Positions 10,201 through 20,174 of a DNA stretch of 40,177 nucleotides are shown here, in pieces. The DNA comes from Verrucomicrobiota bacterium (GTDB lineage: Bacteria; Verrucomicrobiota; Verrucomicrobiia; Limisphaerales; AAA164-E04), in assembly GCA_023257935.1 (NCBI GenBank), contig JALRAZ010000195.1, positions 1 to 40,177 on the forward strand. The letters are read 5' to 3'. Every line of letters begins with the position of its first letter. Position 1 is the first letter of the stretch. The notes below the pieces were generated by a model. The model was not told where the DNA came from and ran no database searches. It saw only the letters and a list, made by a program, of their open reading frames with translations. The translations under genes and the position numbers were made by a program.

Positions 10201-11377
10201 CAAGTTCCTTCAGTCGACGGATAATAAAAGGCTCGAAAAGGACCAGAGCCATTTTCTTGGGTAGACCGCACTGGTTGAGTTTGAGCTCAGGCCCAATCAC
10301 GATGACTGATCGCCCAGAATAATCGACGCGCTTACCAAGCAAGTTTTGTCGGAAGCGGCCGCTCTTGCCCTTGAGCATGTCACTGAGTGATTTCAGCGGG
10401 CGGTTGCCTGCACCGGTGACTGCCCTACCATGACGCCCATTGTCAAACAACGCATCAACAGCTTCCTGAAGCATGCGTTTTTCATTCCTGATGATTACCT
10501 CAGGGGTCTTGAGCTGAAGAAGATTCTTAAGGCGATTGTTTCGGTTGATCACCCGTCGATAGAGATCGTTCAGATCGGAAGTGGCGAATCGCCCACCTTC
10601 CAGAGGCACGAGTGGCCTGAGGTCAGGAGGTATGACAGGCAAAACAACCAAAATCATCCAATCGGGACGAGTCTTGCTGGCTTGGAATCCCTGAAAGAGC
10701 TTGATTCGCTTGCCTAGTTTCTTCCTGATCTGCTTGCTGCGAGTCTCGGTCATGGCCACCTGCAACTCATCAATCTGCTGAGCCAAGTCCACTGCCTCGA
10801 GGGCACGTCTGACTGCTCCAGCACCCATCTCGGCCTCAAAAGCGTCGCTGCCGTATGTTTCACGAGCTTCGCGATATTCCATCTCACTGAGGAGCTGATG
10901 GGCTTTCAGAGGTGTGGTACCTGGGTCGATCACCAGGTAATCCTCATAATAGACCACGCGCTCTAGATCGCGAGCAGTCATGTCCAGTATCAATCCGATC
11001 CTGGAAGGCATGCACTTGAAAAACCAGATATGCGAAACGGGTACGGCCAACTCAATGTGGCCCATGCGCTCACGCCTGACCCTGGAAAGGGTGACCTCGA
11101 CACCGCAACGATCACACACAACGCCGCGATGTTTGATACGCTTGTACTTACCGCAGGAGCACTCCCAGTCTTTGACAGGACCAAAGATGCGCTCACAAAA
11201 AAGACCCCCTTTTTCAGGTTTGAATGTGCGGTAGTTGATTGTTTCCGGATTTTTGACCTCTCCTTTGGACCAGGAGCGTATGGATTCGGGCGAAGCCACA
11301 CTGATGCTGATATGGTCCACCATGTTCACCTGATCCAGGCCAAACAATTCACGGGTGCTGTTTCTGCTTTCAATCAT
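7244..11377 (-). CDS. rpoC: DNA-directed RNA polymerase beta' subunit
   Basis: Beta' forms the clamp and active site of RNA polymerase. The absolutely conserved Mg-binding motif [12 protein letters not shown] is at about residues 460-471. The N-terminal zinc ribbon ([20 protein letters not shown], about 72-91) and the second cysteine cluster ([15 protein letters not shown], about 890) are intact. The trigger-loop region with [16 protein letters not shown] is present. At 1377 aa it is close to the proteobacterial length, consistent with an insertion in the trigger-loop region. It is 45 bp downstream of rpoB; the acidic C-terminus ([14 protein letters not shown]) is normal for the family. Confidence 0.98.
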   Translation of the reverse strand: MIESRNSTRELFGLDQVNMVDHISISVASPESIRSWSKGEVKNPETINYRTFKPEKGGLFCERIFGPVKDWECSCGKYKRIKHRGVVCDRCGVEVTLSRVRRERMGHIELAVPVSHIWFFKCMPSRIGLILDMTARDLERVVYYEDYLVIDPGTTPLKAHQLLSEMEYREARETYGSDAFEAEMGAGAVRRALEAVDLAQQIDELQVAMTETRSKQIRKKLGKRIKLFQGFQASKTRPDWMILVVLPVIPPDLRPLVPLEGGRFATSDLNDLYRRVINRNNRLKNLLQLKTPEVIIRNEKRMLQEAVDALFDNGRHGRAVTGAGNRPLKSLSDMLKGKSGRFRQNLLGKRVDYSGRSVIVIGPELKLNQCGLPKKMALVLFEPFIIRRLKELGYVHTVRSAKKMIERQSPEVWDILEEVTMGHPVLLNRAPTLHRLSIQAFEPVLIEGEAIRVHPLVCTAYNADFDGDQMAVHVPLSVEAQMEARLLMMAPNNIFSPSSGKPIMTPTQDITLGCYYVTAEPREQRKKGQRLNFFGSKEEVIFAFDDGELSTHSRVMLLNPDYGNDTVYGDKDKKVIETTVGRVVFSEIWPTELGFPNRPIGKGQIGDLIWNCYKVCGHQETVRTLDRLKELGFREATKAGVSIGIDDMIIPVEKNQEINSAQDQISEVENQYRRGVITPGERYNKIIDIWTHCTDQISNVMLKTLQANQSKDEFNPVYLMVDSGARGNRQQVRQLAGIRGLMAKPSGDIIEKPILSNFREGLTVLEYFISTHGARKGLADTALKTADSGYMTRKLVDVAQDVIVREQDCETSNGIWVSAIYEGEDEVVKLSERLVGRVSCEDIVDPGDVKNVIVRANDEIDEVKAKQVDSAGIERVKIRSVLTCESNVGLCAMCYGRNLATGKLVKEGEAVGIIAAQSIGEPGTQLTMRTFHIGGTASQIFKQPQIKSKFDAQVVYTDLRCVELEDGNNIVLNKNGTIRLLDEEGREIEEHNIIIGSVILVPDGGKVKKGQTFVQWDPYNVPILSERAGVVKFHDIIEGVTMKQEVDDATGQEAMVVIDHKEDLHPQIMVLESRNGEVLANYPIPSGAHIVVQEGSKIPAGALMAKTPRKTSKTKDITGGLPRVAELFEARRPKDAAEIAKMDGVVDFGPSVRGKRCIIIRDPDSGTEEEHLIPIAKHVIVFKGDYVKKGQQLTEGPVVPHEILEVCGPQELQEHLVNEVQEVYRLQGVTINDKHIEIIVRQMLRKVRVTEPGDTFFLWGEQVERSIFERENRRVEEMGGQPADASPVLLGITKASLETESFLSAASFQDTTRVLTDAATMGKVDYLRGFKENVIMGHIIPAGSGYPKHRNIKVKPLVEAPEIEEEISEEIDEPVAG

Positions 11378-11422
11378 TATTAAATCCTTGCGAAGAAGTT
11401 TTCTAGTTATGAGACAGTACCA

Positions 11423-14400
11423 TCACCCCATGGCTGAAAGACTGGATGGAATGGATCGTAATTCCGCATCGGGATCTATTTCCTCAGGTTCGTATCCCAC
11501 ATTGACATCCATGCCAAGAGATTGAATTTCCTTGACCAAAACGTTGAAGGATTCCGGCACGCCGGCATCGAGGGAATTATCGCCCTTGACAATGCTTTCA
11601 TAGATGCGCGTTCTACCCTGGACATCGTCCGATTTGACGGTCAGCAGCTCTTGGAGTGCATAAGCTGCACCGTAGGCTTCCATGGCCCAAACTTCCATCT
11701 CTCCAAATCGCTGCCCACCGTATTGTGCCTTACCGCCCAAAGGTTGCTGGGTGACCAGTGAGTAGGGACCCACAGCTCGAGCATGAATCTTGTCAGCAAC
11801 AAGGTGCCCCAGCTTGAGCATGTAAATGTAACCGACAACCACCTCCTGGTCGAAACGATCACCGGTGCGACCATCGTAGAGGTGAATTTTGGCATGATCA
11901 GGCAAGTTGGCATCCTTGAGGTATCCGCGCACCTCCGATTCCTTGATACCGTCAAAAACAGGCGTGGCAAACTTGATCCCCAAAACCTTGGCAGCCCAGC
12001 CAAGATGCGTCTCCAAAAGCTGCCCCACATTCATGCGTGAAGGCACACCAAGCGGATTCAACACAATATCGACAGGCGTTCCATCAGCCAGATAAGGCAT
12101 ATCTTCCTCAGCGACTATCTTAGCCACGACACCTTTGTTACCGTGGCGCCCCGCCATCTTGTCACCAACCGAAAGCTTGCGTTTGGAGGCAATGTAGACC
12201 TTAACCGACTTGACGATCCCTGTTTCGAGGTCATCACCCGATTCCACCCTCTCCATCTCCTCGTCATGCTGCATCTGGAGATCATCAAAGCGCTTCTTAT
12301 AGGCGCTGATGATTTCGTTGATCTTATTGCGAATAGGAGACGGATCGATTTCGATCCGATCGTAGACGCTGGCTAATTTACGCAACAGTGTTTTGGTGAT
12401 CTTGCGGTTAGCTGGAATGATGATTTCACCCGTTTCCGAATTAACCACATCCAAGGGAATCTTCTCTCCCAACAAAATGTTACTGAGTGACTCAGTGAGC
12501 TGCTCCCGAAGATCATCAGCCTTCTTTTTGTGCTCATCCTCGACCTGCTTGGTGTGTTTCTTGGCCTCAGAGCTGACAGAGCGAGTCATGGACCGATCGG
12601 ACTCCTTTTTGGAGGAGACTTTAACATCCATAACAATGCCGTAAGTTCCAGAGGGAACCTTGAGTGATGTATCTTTCACATCAGCAGCTTTCTCACCAAA
12701 AATGGCTCTGAGCAAACGCTCTTCCGGTGCCAACTCAGTCTCACTTTTCGGTGTGATCTTGCCGACTAGGATGTCTCCCGGTTTGATCTCTGCACCAACG
12801 CGAATGACACCATCAAGTCCAAGATTCTTTAAAGCTTCTTCACCAAGGTTAGGAATGTCTCGGGTGATTTCCTCGGGCCCAAGTTTGGTATCACGGGCGC
12901 TGACTTCGAATTCATCCACGTGAATAGAGGTGTATACGTCGTCCTTGACGATGCGCTGACTGATCAGGATGGCATCCTCGAAGTTATAACCGTTCCAAGG
13001 CATGAACGCACAGAGAACATTTTTGCCCAAGGCCAGCTCGCCATTCTCGGTGGATGGACCGTCGGCGATGGGGTCACCTGACTTCACTTTCTGACCTTTG
13101 TGAACCAAAGCCTTCTGGTTGATACAGGTTGCAGCATTGGAACGCATGAACTTGCGAAGTCGGTAGACGTAAACTCCGCTGGCTGGATCATGCTTGAGCT
13201 TTTTCTTACCCTCGGGCATCGCGCCATCATTGGTGATGACAATCTGACTACCGGTGACTGAGGCCACGACACCATTGGACTCGCTCACGAGGACGGCTCG
13301 AGAATCCTGAGCTACCTTGCCTTCAAGGCCAGTGGCAACCAATGGGGCTTCGGTGACAAGCAATGGCACCGCTTGACGTTGCATGTTCGATCCCATCAGA
13401 GCGCGGTTGGCATCATCATGTTCCAAGAATGGAATCAACCCGGCTGCGACCGAAACCAGCTGCTTGGGCGAAACATCCATATAATCAACCCGATCAGGTG
13501 GGACATCAATAAAGTCTCCCTTGCAACGGCACATGACCCGTTCGTTGATGAACTTGCCCTTTTCGTCAATCGGAGCATTGGCCTGAGCGACGATGAATTG
13601 CTCTTCTCGGTCTGCAGTCAAGTAATCGAGATGGCTGGTGACCCTTCCTTTTTCGACTTTCCGATATGGCGTTTCGATGAAACCAAAATCATTGACTCGG
13701 GCAAAGGTGGCCAAAGAGGCAATCAAGCCAATGTTTGGACCTTCAGGGGTTTCAATGGGGCAGATGCGGCCGTAATGAGATGGATGGACATCGCGCACTT
13801 CAAAACCTGCACGATCTCGACTCAAACCACCGGGACCAAGGGCTGAGAGACGACGCTTGTGGGTCAACTCCGCCAAAGGATTGATCTGATCCATGAACTG
13901 CGAAAGCTGACTGCGGCCGAAAAAGTCTCGAATCACAGCAGAGAGCGCCTTGGGATTGATCAATTTTTGAGGAGTCATGGTATCCAAGCCCTGATCGAAG
14001 AGGGTCATCCTCTCCTTAACCAAGCGCTCGGTGCGCGCTAAGCCAACGCGGCACTGGTTGGCAAGCAATTCTCCAACAGTCCTGACTCGGCGACTGCCTA
14101 AATGATCGATGTCATCAAGAGTACCTTCTCCTTTTTTGAGACTCAGCAGATACTTGGTTGCCGCAACCAAATCTTCTTTTTCCAGCACCCTTGAATCATT
14201 CTTGGGATCAAGGTTGAGTTTTTGGGAAATTTTATAACGACCGACTCGGCCAAGGTCGTAGCGCTTGGCATCAAAGAAGAGGCGTTTGAGCAGAGCTCTT
14301 GCGTTAGCTGCGGTGGGTGGATCACCAGGACGGAGGCGGCGATAGATATCCTTGAGGGCCTCTTCCTCGTTGGTGGTTGGGTCCTTCTTGAGGCATTTGA

Positions 14401-15259
14401 TGATGATACCTTCATCAACACTGGTGTCTACCACCTTGATTTTTTTGAGGCCAAGATTGGCGATTTCCTTGACCACTGCCGCTGAAAGAGGCTCAAAGGC
14501 GCGGGCAACCACCGCTCCTTTGTCCAAATCGAGCACATCTTCGATCAAAACCATGTTCTGAATGTCCTCCATCTTGGTTGCGGCTTTGAGGGAAACCTCC
14601 TCAATGTCATAGAACAGACGAAGAATGTCGGCATCAGAGCCATACCCCAGTGCCCGGAAGAAGGTAGTGGTCAGGAATTTCCGGCGACGCTTCTTACGGT
14701 CCAGGTAAACAAACAAAAGATCGTTGGTATCAAATTGGGCCTCATACCAAGAGCCTCGATCAGGGATAATCCTGAATGAGTGCATTGTCTTGCCGTTGGG
14801 ATGCTGTGTTGCCTCAAAAGCAAGACCAGGAGAACGGTGAAGCTGGCTGACAATGACACGTTCAGCCCCGTTGATCACAAAACTCCCCTGGGGGGTGATC
14901 AAGGGTAATTCACCCATGAACACCTTTTCTTCCTTGGTCCCCTGCTCGTCCCGCAGGCGAAAGATCACGTGGAGTGGCGCACCAAATGTCACTCCCTCGC
15001 GGAGGCATTCGAGCCAATCGAGCTTGGGTTCACCAATTTCATAGTGACTGAACTCAAGCACACATTTGCCATCATAACTTTCAATTGGAAAAACTTCGTT
15101 GAACACGGCTTGAAGGCCGAGGTTTTCGCGTTTTTTGGGATCGATCTCACATTGCAGGAACTCGGCGTAGGAGTTGTTCTGAACTTCGATCAGGTTAGGA
15201 GGTGTGATAACCTCTTTAATTTTTCCGAAATTGATTCTCTCAGAAGTTTTGGATGGCAT
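11423..15259 (-). CDS. rpoB: DNA-directed RNA polymerase beta subunit
   Basis: Beta (1278 aa) forms the other pincer of RNA polymerase. The rifampicin-binding cluster is clear around residues 460-500 ([21 protein letters not shown], then [20 protein letters not shown]). It matches sensitive enzymes except that the position of E. coli Asn518 is Ile, a site that varies naturally. The catalytic [11 protein letters not shown] motif (about 1000) and the C-terminal [18 protein letters not shown] are intact. A charged coiled insertion (about 870-990) resembles the large insert of proteobacterial and chlamydial enzymes. It follows rplL after an unusually structured 223-nt spacer. Confidence 0.98.
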   Translation of the reverse strand: MPSKTSERINFGKIKEVITPPNLIEVQNNSYAEFLQCEIDPKKRENLGLQAVFNEVFPIESYDGKCVLEFSHYEIGEPKLDWLECLREGVTFGAPLHVIFRLRDEQGTKEEKVFMGELPLITPQGSFVINGAERVIVSQLHRSPGLAFEATQHPNGKTMHSFRIIPDRGSWYEAQFDTNDLLFVYLDRKKRRRKFLTTTFFRALGYGSDADILRLFYDIEEVSLKAATKMEDIQNMVLIEDVLDLDKGAVVARAFEPLSAAVVKEIANLGLKKIKVVDTSVDEGIIIKCLKKDPTTNEEEALKDIYRRLRPGDPPTAANARALLKRLFFDAKRYDLGRVGRYKISQKLNLDPKNDSRVLEKEDLVAATKYLLSLKKGEGTLDDIDHLGSRRVRTVGELLANQCRVGLARTERLVKERMTLFDQGLDTMTPQKLINPKALSAVIRDFFGRSQLSQFMDQINPLAELTHKRRLSALGPGGLSRDRAGFEVRDVHPSHYGRICPIETPEGPNIGLIASLATFARVNDFGFIETPYRKVEKGRVTSHLDYLTADREEQFIVAQANAPIDEKGKFINERVMCRCKGDFIDVPPDRVDYMDVSPKQLVSVAAGLIPFLEHDDANRALMGSNMQRQAVPLLVTEAPLVATGLEGKVAQDSRAVLVSESNGVVASVTGSQIVITNDGAMPEGKKKLKHDPASGVYVYRLRKFMRSNAATCINQKALVHKGQKVKSGDPIADGPSTENGELALGKNVLCAFMPWNGYNFEDAILISQRIVKDDVYTSIHVDEFEVSARDTKLGPEEITRDIPNLGEEALKNLGLDGVIRVGAEIKPGDILVGKITPKSETELAPEERLLRAIFGEKAADVKDTSLKVPSGTYGIVMDVKVSSKKESDRSMTRSVSSEAKKHTKQVEDEHKKKADDLREQLTESLSNILLGEKIPLDVVNSETGEIIIPANRKITKTLLRKLASVYDRIEIDPSPIRNKINEIISAYKKRFDDLQMQHDEEMERVESGDDLETGIVKSVKVYIASKRKLSVGDKMAGRHGNKGVVAKIVAEEDMPYLADGTPVDIVLNPLGVPSRMNVGQLLETHLGWAAKVLGIKFATPVFDGIKESEVRGYLKDANLPDHAKIHLYDGRTGDRFDQEVVVGYIYMLKLGHLVADKIHARAVGPYSLVTQQPLGGKAQYGGQRFGEMEVWAMEAYGAAYALQELLTVKSDDVQGRTRIYESIVKGDNSLDAGVPESFNVLVKEIQSLGMDVNVGYEPEEIDPDAELRSIPSSLSAMG

Positions 15260-15482
15260 AGTGATCTTTGATAATCTTTAACGCACATGGGCCATAAGGC
15301 CCTATTTAAATTGTAGACGAAACAGGTCCGCAGCTCTCCTTGAGTGAGTGCTTGCGGACTTGCTGATATTGACTTTTTAAGCCTCGTGTCGCTTCAGCTC
15401 GCAACAAAAGTGATATGACTGAAGAGGTTTGGACGCGGAATGAGACGTTTTGTTCAAATTCCGCGTCCAATCAAAAGGTGTT
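15260..15482 (-). promoter_or_regulatory. Structured rplL-rpoB intergenic RNA
   Basis: This 223-nt spacer holds three clear hairpins. (1) 15431-15468: a perfect 11-bp stem GGACGCGGAAT/ATTCCGCGTCC with a 16-nt loop, starting just after the rplL stop. (2) 15326-15359: GTCCGC/GCGGAC, extended by AGC/GCT across a bulged A on the minus strand. (3) 15289-15302: GGGCC, four-nt loop, GGCCC, ending about 30 nt before the rpoB ATG. None has a U-tract, so they are not simple terminators. In E. coli the equivalent spacer holds an attenuator and an RNase III site; a similar processing or attenuation role is inferred here. Confidence 0.55.
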
Positions 15483-15869
15483 TTACTTCAGTTCGACACC
15501 CGCGCCAGCTGCTTCCAGCTTCTTCTTGGCATCTTCGGCTTCATCCTTGCTGACTCCTTCGAGTAGCGGGGCTGGAGCACCTTCGACGACCTTCTTGGCA
15601 TCGGCAAGGCCCAAACCGGCCTTGACCTCACGGACAGCCTTAATGACAGCAATCTTCTTGTCAGCAGGAACCGAGGCGAGGATCACATCGAATTCAGTTT
15701 TTTCTTCGGCAGCTGCACCACCGCCAGCGTCTCCGCCAGCAGCTGCGGCCACTGCGACAGGTGCAGCAGCGCTGACACCCCATTTTTCTTCCAGTTGCTT
15801 CACCAGATCAGCGGCCTCCATGACCGTCAGCTGGCTCAATTCATCAATCAATTTTTCTAAGTCTGCCAT
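15483..15869 (-). CDS. rplL: 50S ribosomal protein L7/L12
   Basis: L7/L12 forms the flexible stalk that recruits and activates translational GTPases. The 128-aa protein has the N-terminal dimerisation helices ([23 protein letters not shown]), an Ala/Gly-rich hinge (about 33-52) and the C-terminal factor-binding domain with [21 protein letters not shown] and the final AGAGVELK. It lies 141 bp downstream of rplJ. That gap has no gene but contains a small CACGG/CCGTG palindrome. The hinge coding sequence is strongly GC-rich, as expected for Ala and Gly codons. Confidence 0.97.
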   Translation of the reverse strand: MADLEKLIDELSQLTVMEAADLVKQLEEKWGVSAAAPVAVAAAAGGDAGGGAAAEEKTEFDVILASVPADKKIAVIKAVREVKAGLGLADAKKVVEGAPAPLLEGVSKDEAEDAKKKLEAAGAGVELK

Positions 15870-16010
15870 AATGTTTGGTTGTCGCCATTTCCGGCCAGAA
15901 ATGATTTAAAGCCACGGCCCGTGACCCGACATGTTTATTGGTTTTTGTTGGTTTGTTATCCGCCAACCCACCAAAAGTGGAGAGGACGAAAGGGTTGTGT
16001 TCTCCTAGCC

Positions 16011-16523
16011 TCAGCCTTTTTCGGATTTGGCCTTGATGACCTGAGCCAACTGACTGGCTGGAGTGTTGAGTAGGACTGCAAGCTTCTGTGCAGGCGCTTG
16101 AAGGACTCCGAGGATTTTGCCTCTGAGTGTTTCCAATGGCGGCAGATCAGCAATGACCTTGACCTCTGCTGCTTCAAGCCGAGTCGCACCCATGTAACCA
16201 AACTTGATGCTCGGTTTTTCAAACTCGGATTCAAAATTCTTGATGATTTTGGCTGCAGCACTGATTTCAGATTCGCCAGTGACGACCGCAACTTGTCCTT
16301 TGAGGTCTCCAGCCAGATCCGCTTCCACACCGGCCTCTTTGGCGGCAATGTTGAAAATTCGATTTTTAACAACATGGAGTTCTGCCTTGGCGCCGTCCAA
16401 GCGCTCACGGAGATTGGCGAACTGATCCACCTTCAGGCCCTGATATTCGACGACGATGAAATAAGGGGAAGCATTCAACCTCTCCAGGTATTCAGCACTG
16501 ATGTTCTTTTTGGCTTCGCGCAT
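16011..16523 (-). CDS. rplJ: 50S ribosomal protein L10
   Basis: L10 (170 aa) anchors the L7/L12 dimers to 23S rRNA. The globular N-terminal domain (REAKKNISAEYLERLNASPYF, then VVEYQGLKVDQFANLRERL) and the KNRIFNIAAKEAG segment are typical, followed by the C-terminal helix that carries L12 dimers. The rplA-rplJ gap is only 26 bp. In E. coli a long leader here mediates L10-L12 autoregulation; any such site would have to lie within rplA. No strong Shine-Dalgarno precedes the ATG. Confidence 0.95.
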   Translation of the reverse strand: MREAKKNISAEYLERLNASPYFIVVEYQGLKVDQFANLRERLDGAKAELHVVKNRIFNIAAKEAGVEADLAGDLKGQVAVVTGESEISAAAKIIKNFESEFEKPSIKFGYMGATRLEAAEVKVIADLPPLETLRGKILGVLQAPAQKLAVLLNTPASQLAQVIKAKSEKG

Positions 16524-16549
16524 GATTTGATTCGTTGAGGTTGTGTTGG

Positions 16550-17257
16550 TTAGGCGGCAGCGGCTGCTTGCTGGAGTGACTTGAGGTCGAGTGCAAGCCC
16601 GGGGCTCATGGTGGCACTGACAGTACAGCTGAGGAGGAAAGCTCCCTTGGCACTGCTGGGCTTGGATTTGCTGACCGCATCAACCAAGGCCATGATATTG
16701 TCAGACAGTTGATTGGCATCAAAGGAAACCTTGCCAACTGGGACGTGAAGGTTGGCAGTTTTGTCGATCTTAAATTCGACACGACCAGCCTTCACTTCAG
16801 TGACAGCTTTGGCTGTGTCATCGGTTACGGTTCCTGTCCTGGGGTTGGGCATCAACCCGCGAGGACCGAGCACACGACCCAACTTCCTGACTTCGGCCAT
16901 CGCAGCGGGCGTGGCTATGGCTACATCGAAATCAACCCAGCCTTCGCTAACTTTCTTGATGTACTCGTCAAACCCCACATATTCAGCACCCGCGTCCTTG
17001 GCGGCCTGCTCTGATTCACCACCACTGGTGAACACAAGCACTCTGACATTTTTACCACTTCCATGTGGCAGGGGCACGGTACCGCGCACCATTTGATCGG
17101 ACTGCCGAGGATCAACGCCTAATTTAATGGCAATCTCCACAGTTTGATCGAATTTGGTAGCTGGCATTTTCTTGAGGACTTCCAGCGCCTCTGCCAACGT
17201 GTATTGTTTGGTTGCGTCAACCAGTTCCAGAGCTTTTCTGTATCGCTTACTTGACAT
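16550..17257 (-). CDS. rplA: 50S ribosomal protein L1
   Basis: L1 (235 aa) forms the mobile stalk at the E site and in many bacteria represses its own rplK-rplA mRNA. Typical segments are KFDQTVEIAIKLGVDPRQSDQMVRGTVPLPHG (about 34-66) and the GPRGLMPNPRTGTV motif (about 131-144). The length is normal. It follows rplK after 50 bp. That spacer contains a 5-bp GCGGG/CCCGC hairpin (17275-17299) that could be a control element, but I cannot show that it matches an L1 site. Confidence 0.97.
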   Translation of the reverse strand: MSSKRYRKALELVDATKQYTLAEALEVLKKMPATKFDQTVEIAIKLGVDPRQSDQMVRGTVPLPHGSGKNVRVLVFTSGGESEQAAKDAGAEYVGFDEYIKKVSEGWVDFDVAIATPAAMAEVRKLGRVLGPRGLMPNPRTGTVTDDTAKAVTEVKAGRVEFKIDKTANLHVPVGKVSFDANQLSDNIMALVDAVSKSKPSSAKGAFLLSCTVSATMSPGLALDLKSLQQAAAAA

Positions 17258-17307
17258 ATTAATTGGCGGTTCATGCGGGCTGTTGAGAAACCCTCCCGCG
17301 TTGGTTG

Positions 17308-17733
17308 TTATTCTTTGATTTCGATTCCCATGCTACGAGCTGTTCCCGCAATAATATTGAAAGCGGCATCCTCGTTACGGGCGTTAAGATCTTTAAATTT
17401 GGTCTTAACAATGTCTTTGATTTGATCGGGAGTGACTTTGCCTACCTTCTCCTTGTTGGGCATCTTGGATCCTGAAGCGATGCCTGCTGCTTTTTTGAGC
17501 AAGACAGCTGCAGGCGGAGATTTGGTAATGAAGGTGAACGATTTGTCCTGATAGACAGTGATGACCACCGGGATGACCAAACCTGCTTGATCCTTGGTCC
17601 TTGCATTGAACTCCTTGCAGAAACCCATGATGTTCACTCCCTGCTGACCCAGGGCGGGTCCAACCGGCGGCGCAGGATTTGCCTGACCTGCCGGAATCTG
17701 GAGTTTGATCATTCCTGTAACTTTTTTAGCCAT
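17308..17733 (-). CDS. rplK: 50S ribosomal protein L11
   Basis: L11 (141 aa) forms the GTPase-associated centre with 23S rRNA and is the target region of thiostrepton. The N-terminal Pro-rich surface ([21 protein letters not shown], about 10-30) and the C-terminal RNA-binding domain ([17 protein letters not shown], then AARSMGIE-like [11 protein letters not shown] at the end) are intact. It is 6 bp downstream of nusG, so tightly coupled. The ordering nusG-rplK-rplA-rplJ-rplL is standard. Confidence 0.97.
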   Translation of the reverse strand: MAKKVTGMIKLQIPAGQANPAPPVGPALGQQGVNIMGFCKEFNARTKDQAGLVIPVVITVYQDKSFTFITKSPPAAVLLKKAAGIASGSKMPNKEKVGKVTPDQIKDIVKTKFKDLNARNEDAAFNIIAGTARSMGIEIKE

Positions 17734-17739
17734 AAATTT

Positions 17740-18288
17740 TTATGATTTTTCAACCTGCCAATATTCAAGTTCTACCGGAGTGTTGCGTCCGAAAATGTTG
17801 ACAGTCACTTTCAGCTTACCACGTTCTGGCTCGACTTCTTCAATGACCCCACTGAAGTTAAGGAAAGGCCCGTCATTGATCTTAATGGTCTCACCCACTT
17901 CGAAATCAACCTTGGGCTTCTCAACATCCTCAGCATCGCTGATCTGAGCCTTGATGGCCTCAATCTCCTCATCCGCAGTTGGCGAGGGATTGTTACCACC
18001 CACAAAACCAATGATTCCCTGTGTTTCGCGTATGAAATACCAAGGACGGTCGATGATGCGCTGTTGATCGTCCAGCAAGACCATGTTGATGAACACATAA
18101 CCAGGACAAAGCTTGCGGTTGGAGACAATTTTCTTTCCGCTTCGGATTTCAACGACTTTTTCCATCGGAACGAGTATTTCAGAAATATACTCCTCCATCT
18201 CCTCGGCTTTAAGACGCTTTTCGAGGGTATTCTTCACTTTCTGCTCCTGACCCGAGAGGGTATGAATGACGAACCACTGGCTTTTCAT
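17740..18288 (-). CDS. nusG: Transcription termination/antitermination factor NusG
   Basis: NusG binds RNA polymerase through its N-terminal domain and links it to Rho or to ribosomal S10 through its C-terminal KOW domain. The 182-aa protein begins WFVIHTLSGQEQKVKNTLEKR, with the conserved PGYVFINMVLLDD strand around residue 63. The linker is acidic and longer than minimal (about 95-125). The KOW domain is seen as VGETIKINDGPFLNFSGVIEEV near 126-147. It lies between secE (10 bp) and rplK (6 bp), the usual place. Confidence 0.96.
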   Translation of the reverse strand: MKSQWFVIHTLSGQEQKVKNTLEKRLKAEEMEEYISEILVPMEKVVEIRSGKKIVSNRKLCPGYVFINMVLLDDQQRIIDRPWYFIRETQGIIGFVGGNNPSPTADEEIEAIKAQISDAEDVEKPKVDFEVGETIKINDGPFLNFSGVIEEVEPERGKLKVTVNIFGRNTPVELEYWQVEKS

Positions 18289-18298
18289 CAGAAAATCT

Positions 18299-18559
18299 TC
18301 AGTTGGTTAGTTTGAGCAGCCATTTGAGGCCCCCTTGCACCAAGAAATCAGAAAAGAAGGTGAACACTGCAATACACAAGGTAGCCACCACGACCACGAT
18401 GGTAGAACCCTTGAGTTCCTCAGCCGACGGCCAGCTGCATTTAAGCAGTTCCTGTTTGGTTTCACCCGAGAATCTGGCCAAAGCTGCCACATAACCTTTC
18501 TTCCAAAGGAATGCGAAGACAACTGCCAGAACTATGATTGCGATGTATGACTTATCCAC
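18299..18559 (-). CDS. secE: Preprotein translocase subunit SecE
   Basis: SecE (86 aa) clamps SecY in the inner-membrane protein export channel. The diagnostic amphipathic helix and following membrane segment are present: FSGETKQELLKCSWPSAEEL (about 30-49), then a hydrophobic span at about 54-72. An extra hydrophobic N-terminal segment (IAIIVLAVVFAFLW) makes this a two-span version, longer than the minimal one-span SecE. The start is GTG at 18557-18559. It is followed by nusG after 10 bp, which secures the identification. Confidence 0.9.
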   Translation of the reverse strand: MDKSYIAIIVLAVVFAFLWKKGYVAALARFSGETKQELLKCSWPSAEELKGSTIVVVVATLCIAVFTFFSDFLVQGGLKWLLKLTN

Positions 18560-18590
18560 GTCTTGTCCACTTTATCAAAATTTTATCCGG

Positions 18591-18680
18591 TGGCGGAGGG
18601 GGAGGGATTCGAACCCCCGTTTCGATTTCTCGAAAAGCGGTTTTCAAGACCGCCGCATTCAACCGCTCTGCCACCCCTCC
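18591..18680 (-). tRNA. tRNA-Ser (anticodon TGA)
   Basis: A full class II tRNA can be folded. The GGAGGGG acceptor pairs with CCCCTCC. The anticodon stem GCGGT/ACCGC closes loop CTTGAAA with anticodon TGA. A long variable arm (TTTCGAGAAATCGAAA) follows, then a T arm with TTCGAAT, discriminator G and a gene-encoded CCA. It lies between tRNA-Trp and secE, within the usual tuf-trnW-secE order. Confidence 0.97.
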
Positions 18681-18708
18681 TTAAAACCACTTCGAGGTTT
18701 TTCGATAC

Positions 18709-18730
18709 ATGAAAACCATTTGGTTTTCAT
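18709..18730. repeat. 22-bp palindrome between tRNA-Trp and tRNA-Ser
   Basis: ATGAAAACCA and TGGTTTTCAT are perfect 10-base inverted repeats separated by only two Ts. A second weaker AAAACC/GGTTTT pair (about 18683-18701) lies between it and the tRNA-Ser 5' end. In the RNA this would make a stem between the two tRNAs, plausibly a processing site; an operator in DNA is the alternative. Confidence 0.6.
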
Positions 18731-18756
18731 ACTTGCCCCCCTGGCTTGCGCTTAGG

Positions 18757-18832
18757 TGGCAGGGCGGGAGGGACTCGAACCCCCAACCGACGGTTTTGGA
18801 GACCGCTACTCTACCAATTGAGCTACCGCCCT
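18757..18832 (-). tRNA. tRNA-Trp (anticodon CCA)
   Basis: The 76-nt gene folds as a canonical tRNA. AGGGCGG pairs with CCGCCCT, and the D arm has AGCTCAATTGGTAGAGT. The anticodon stem GCGGT/ACCGT closes loop CTCCAAA, giving CCA. The T loop is TTCGAGT, the discriminator is G and CCA is encoded. Its place between tuf and secE is conserved in many bacteria. Confidence 0.98.
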
Positions 18833-18888
18833 AACCCGAAAAACCGAGGCGTGACCCATTTTCACAGGTACGCCTTGCAAAATACACA

Positions 18889-18919
18889 GGTTGGGTGAAG
18901 GCATAGCCCTCACCCAACC
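18889..18919 (-). terminator. Long hairpin after tuf, possible terminator or processing stem
   Basis: A perfect 10-bp stem GGTTGGGTGA/TCACCCAACC, with an inner GGC-ATA-GCC mini-stem, starts 17 bp after the tuf stop. The minus-strand sequence that follows (TGTGTATTTTGC) has only four consecutive Ts. It is therefore a weak intrinsic terminator at best, or a stem separating tuf mRNA from the tRNA-secE transcript. Confidence 0.5.
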
Positions 18920-18935
18920 TCATTGATTGTGATTC

Positions 18936-20126
18936 TTATTCGATCACCTCAGCAACCACACCGGCACCGATGGTTCGCCCACCCTCACGGATGGCAAATC
19001 GCTGACCTTTTTCCATGGCCACTGGAGCAATCAATTCAATGTTCACAGAGACATTGTCTCCAGGCATGACCATCTCAACTCCATCACCTAGGGAAACCGT
19101 ACCGGTAACATCACTGGTGCGGAAGTAGAACTGAGGTCTGTAGTTGTTAAAGAATGGCGTGTGACGCCCACCTTCATCCTTGGAAAGGACATAAACCTCG
19201 GCTTTGAATTTGGTATGGGGGTTAATGGAGCCTGGCTTAGCAAGGACCATACCGCGCTCAACGTCGGTCTTTTTAACGCCTCGGAGCAAAACACCGACGT
19301 TATCACCCGCAGAAGCACTATCGAGCAACTTGCGGAACATTTCGATGTCTGTCGCTGTGGTCTTGCGGGTGTCACGCAGACCCACGATTTCCACTTCGCT
19401 CATCTTGGTGAGCTCACCGCGCTCGACACGACCCGTTACCACTGTGCCACGTCCTTCAATGTTGAAGACGTCCTCAATACACATCAAGAATGGCTTATCT
19501 ATTTCACGCTCAGGAAGTTCCACTTTCTCGTCGAGGGCAGCAAGCAAGTCAGCAATGCACTTTTCGCCCACGTCGGTACCTTCAAGAGCACCGGTTGCGG
19601 TGCCACGGATCACCGCAGCGTCATCGCCTGGGAATTTGTATTTGGAGAGCAGCTCGCGAACTTCCATTTCAACCAGTTCCAGCAACTCGTCGTCGTCGAC
19701 CAAATCGCATTTATTAAGGAATACCACGATGGAAGGAACGCCCACCTGTCGTGCCAACAAAATGTGCTCACGGGTCTGAGGCATTGGGCCATCGGCTGCA
19801 CTGACCACCAAAATGGCACCATCCATCTGTGCTGCACCGGTGATCATGTTTTTAACGTAATCGGCGTGACCAGGACAGTCGACGTGGGCGTAGTGACGGG
19901 TGTCACTTTCGTATTCCACGTGGGAAACGGCGATGGTAACGGTTTTGGAGTCGTCACGCACGGTGCCGCCCTTGGTGATGTCCTTGTAAGAGATAGGGGT
20001 GGCCAGATTCTTACGTGCCTGCACTGCAACAATAGCAGCTGTGAGGGTGGATTTGCCGTGGTCAACGTGCCCAATGGTTCCGACGTTAACGTGTGGTTTG
20101 GTTCTTTGAAACGCTTCTTTTGCCAT
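18936..20126 (-). CDS. tuf: Elongation factor Tu
   Basis: EF-Tu (396 aa) delivers aminoacyl-tRNA to the ribosome as a GTP complex. The motifs are [14 protein letters not shown] (about 19-32), [12 protein letters not shown] (about 82) and NKCDLVDD (about 137), with domains II and III in full through the ending [11 protein letters not shown] good Shine-Dalgarno (AAGGA) precedes the ATG. It lies 48 bp downstream of tRNA-Thr and upstream of tRNA-Trp, tRNA-Ser and secE; there is no tuf copy in the fusA-rpsJ gap. Confidence 0.98.
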   Translation of the reverse strand: MAKEAFQRTKPHVNVGTIGHVDHGKSTLTAAIVAVQARKNLATPISYKDITKGGTVRDDSKTVTIAVSHVEYESDTRHYAHVDCPGHADYVKNMITGAAQMDGAILVVSAADGPMPQTREHILLARQVGVPSIVVFLNKCDLVDDDELLELVEMEVRELLSKYKFPGDDAAVIRGTATGALEGTDVGEKCIADLLAALDEKVELPEREIDKPFLMCIEDVFNIEGRGTVVTGRVERGELTKMSEVEIVGLRDTRKTTATDIEMFRKLLDSASAGDNVGVLLRGVKKTDVERGMVLAKPGSINPHTKFKAEVYVLSKDEGGRHTPFFNNYRPQFYFRTSDVTGTVSLGDGVEMVMPGDNVSVNIELIAPVAMEKGQRFAIREGGRTIGAGVVAEVIE

Positions 20127-20174
20127 GCGATTTCCTTAGCGATTATGTTTTATTTCCAGTCTTCAGTTAAAAAA

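Noticed and set aside
11423-15259. Rifampicin-resistance substitution in RpoB (Ile in [10 protein letters not shown])
   Set aside because: The position equals E. coli Asn518, which varies naturally between phyla; the key Asp516, His526 and Ser531 equivalents are unchanged.
15870-16010. Possible small gene or L10 leader in the rplJ-rplL gap
   Set aside because: No good frame and only short palindromes (CACGG/CCGTG, CCAC/GTGG); nothing matches a known leader by eye.
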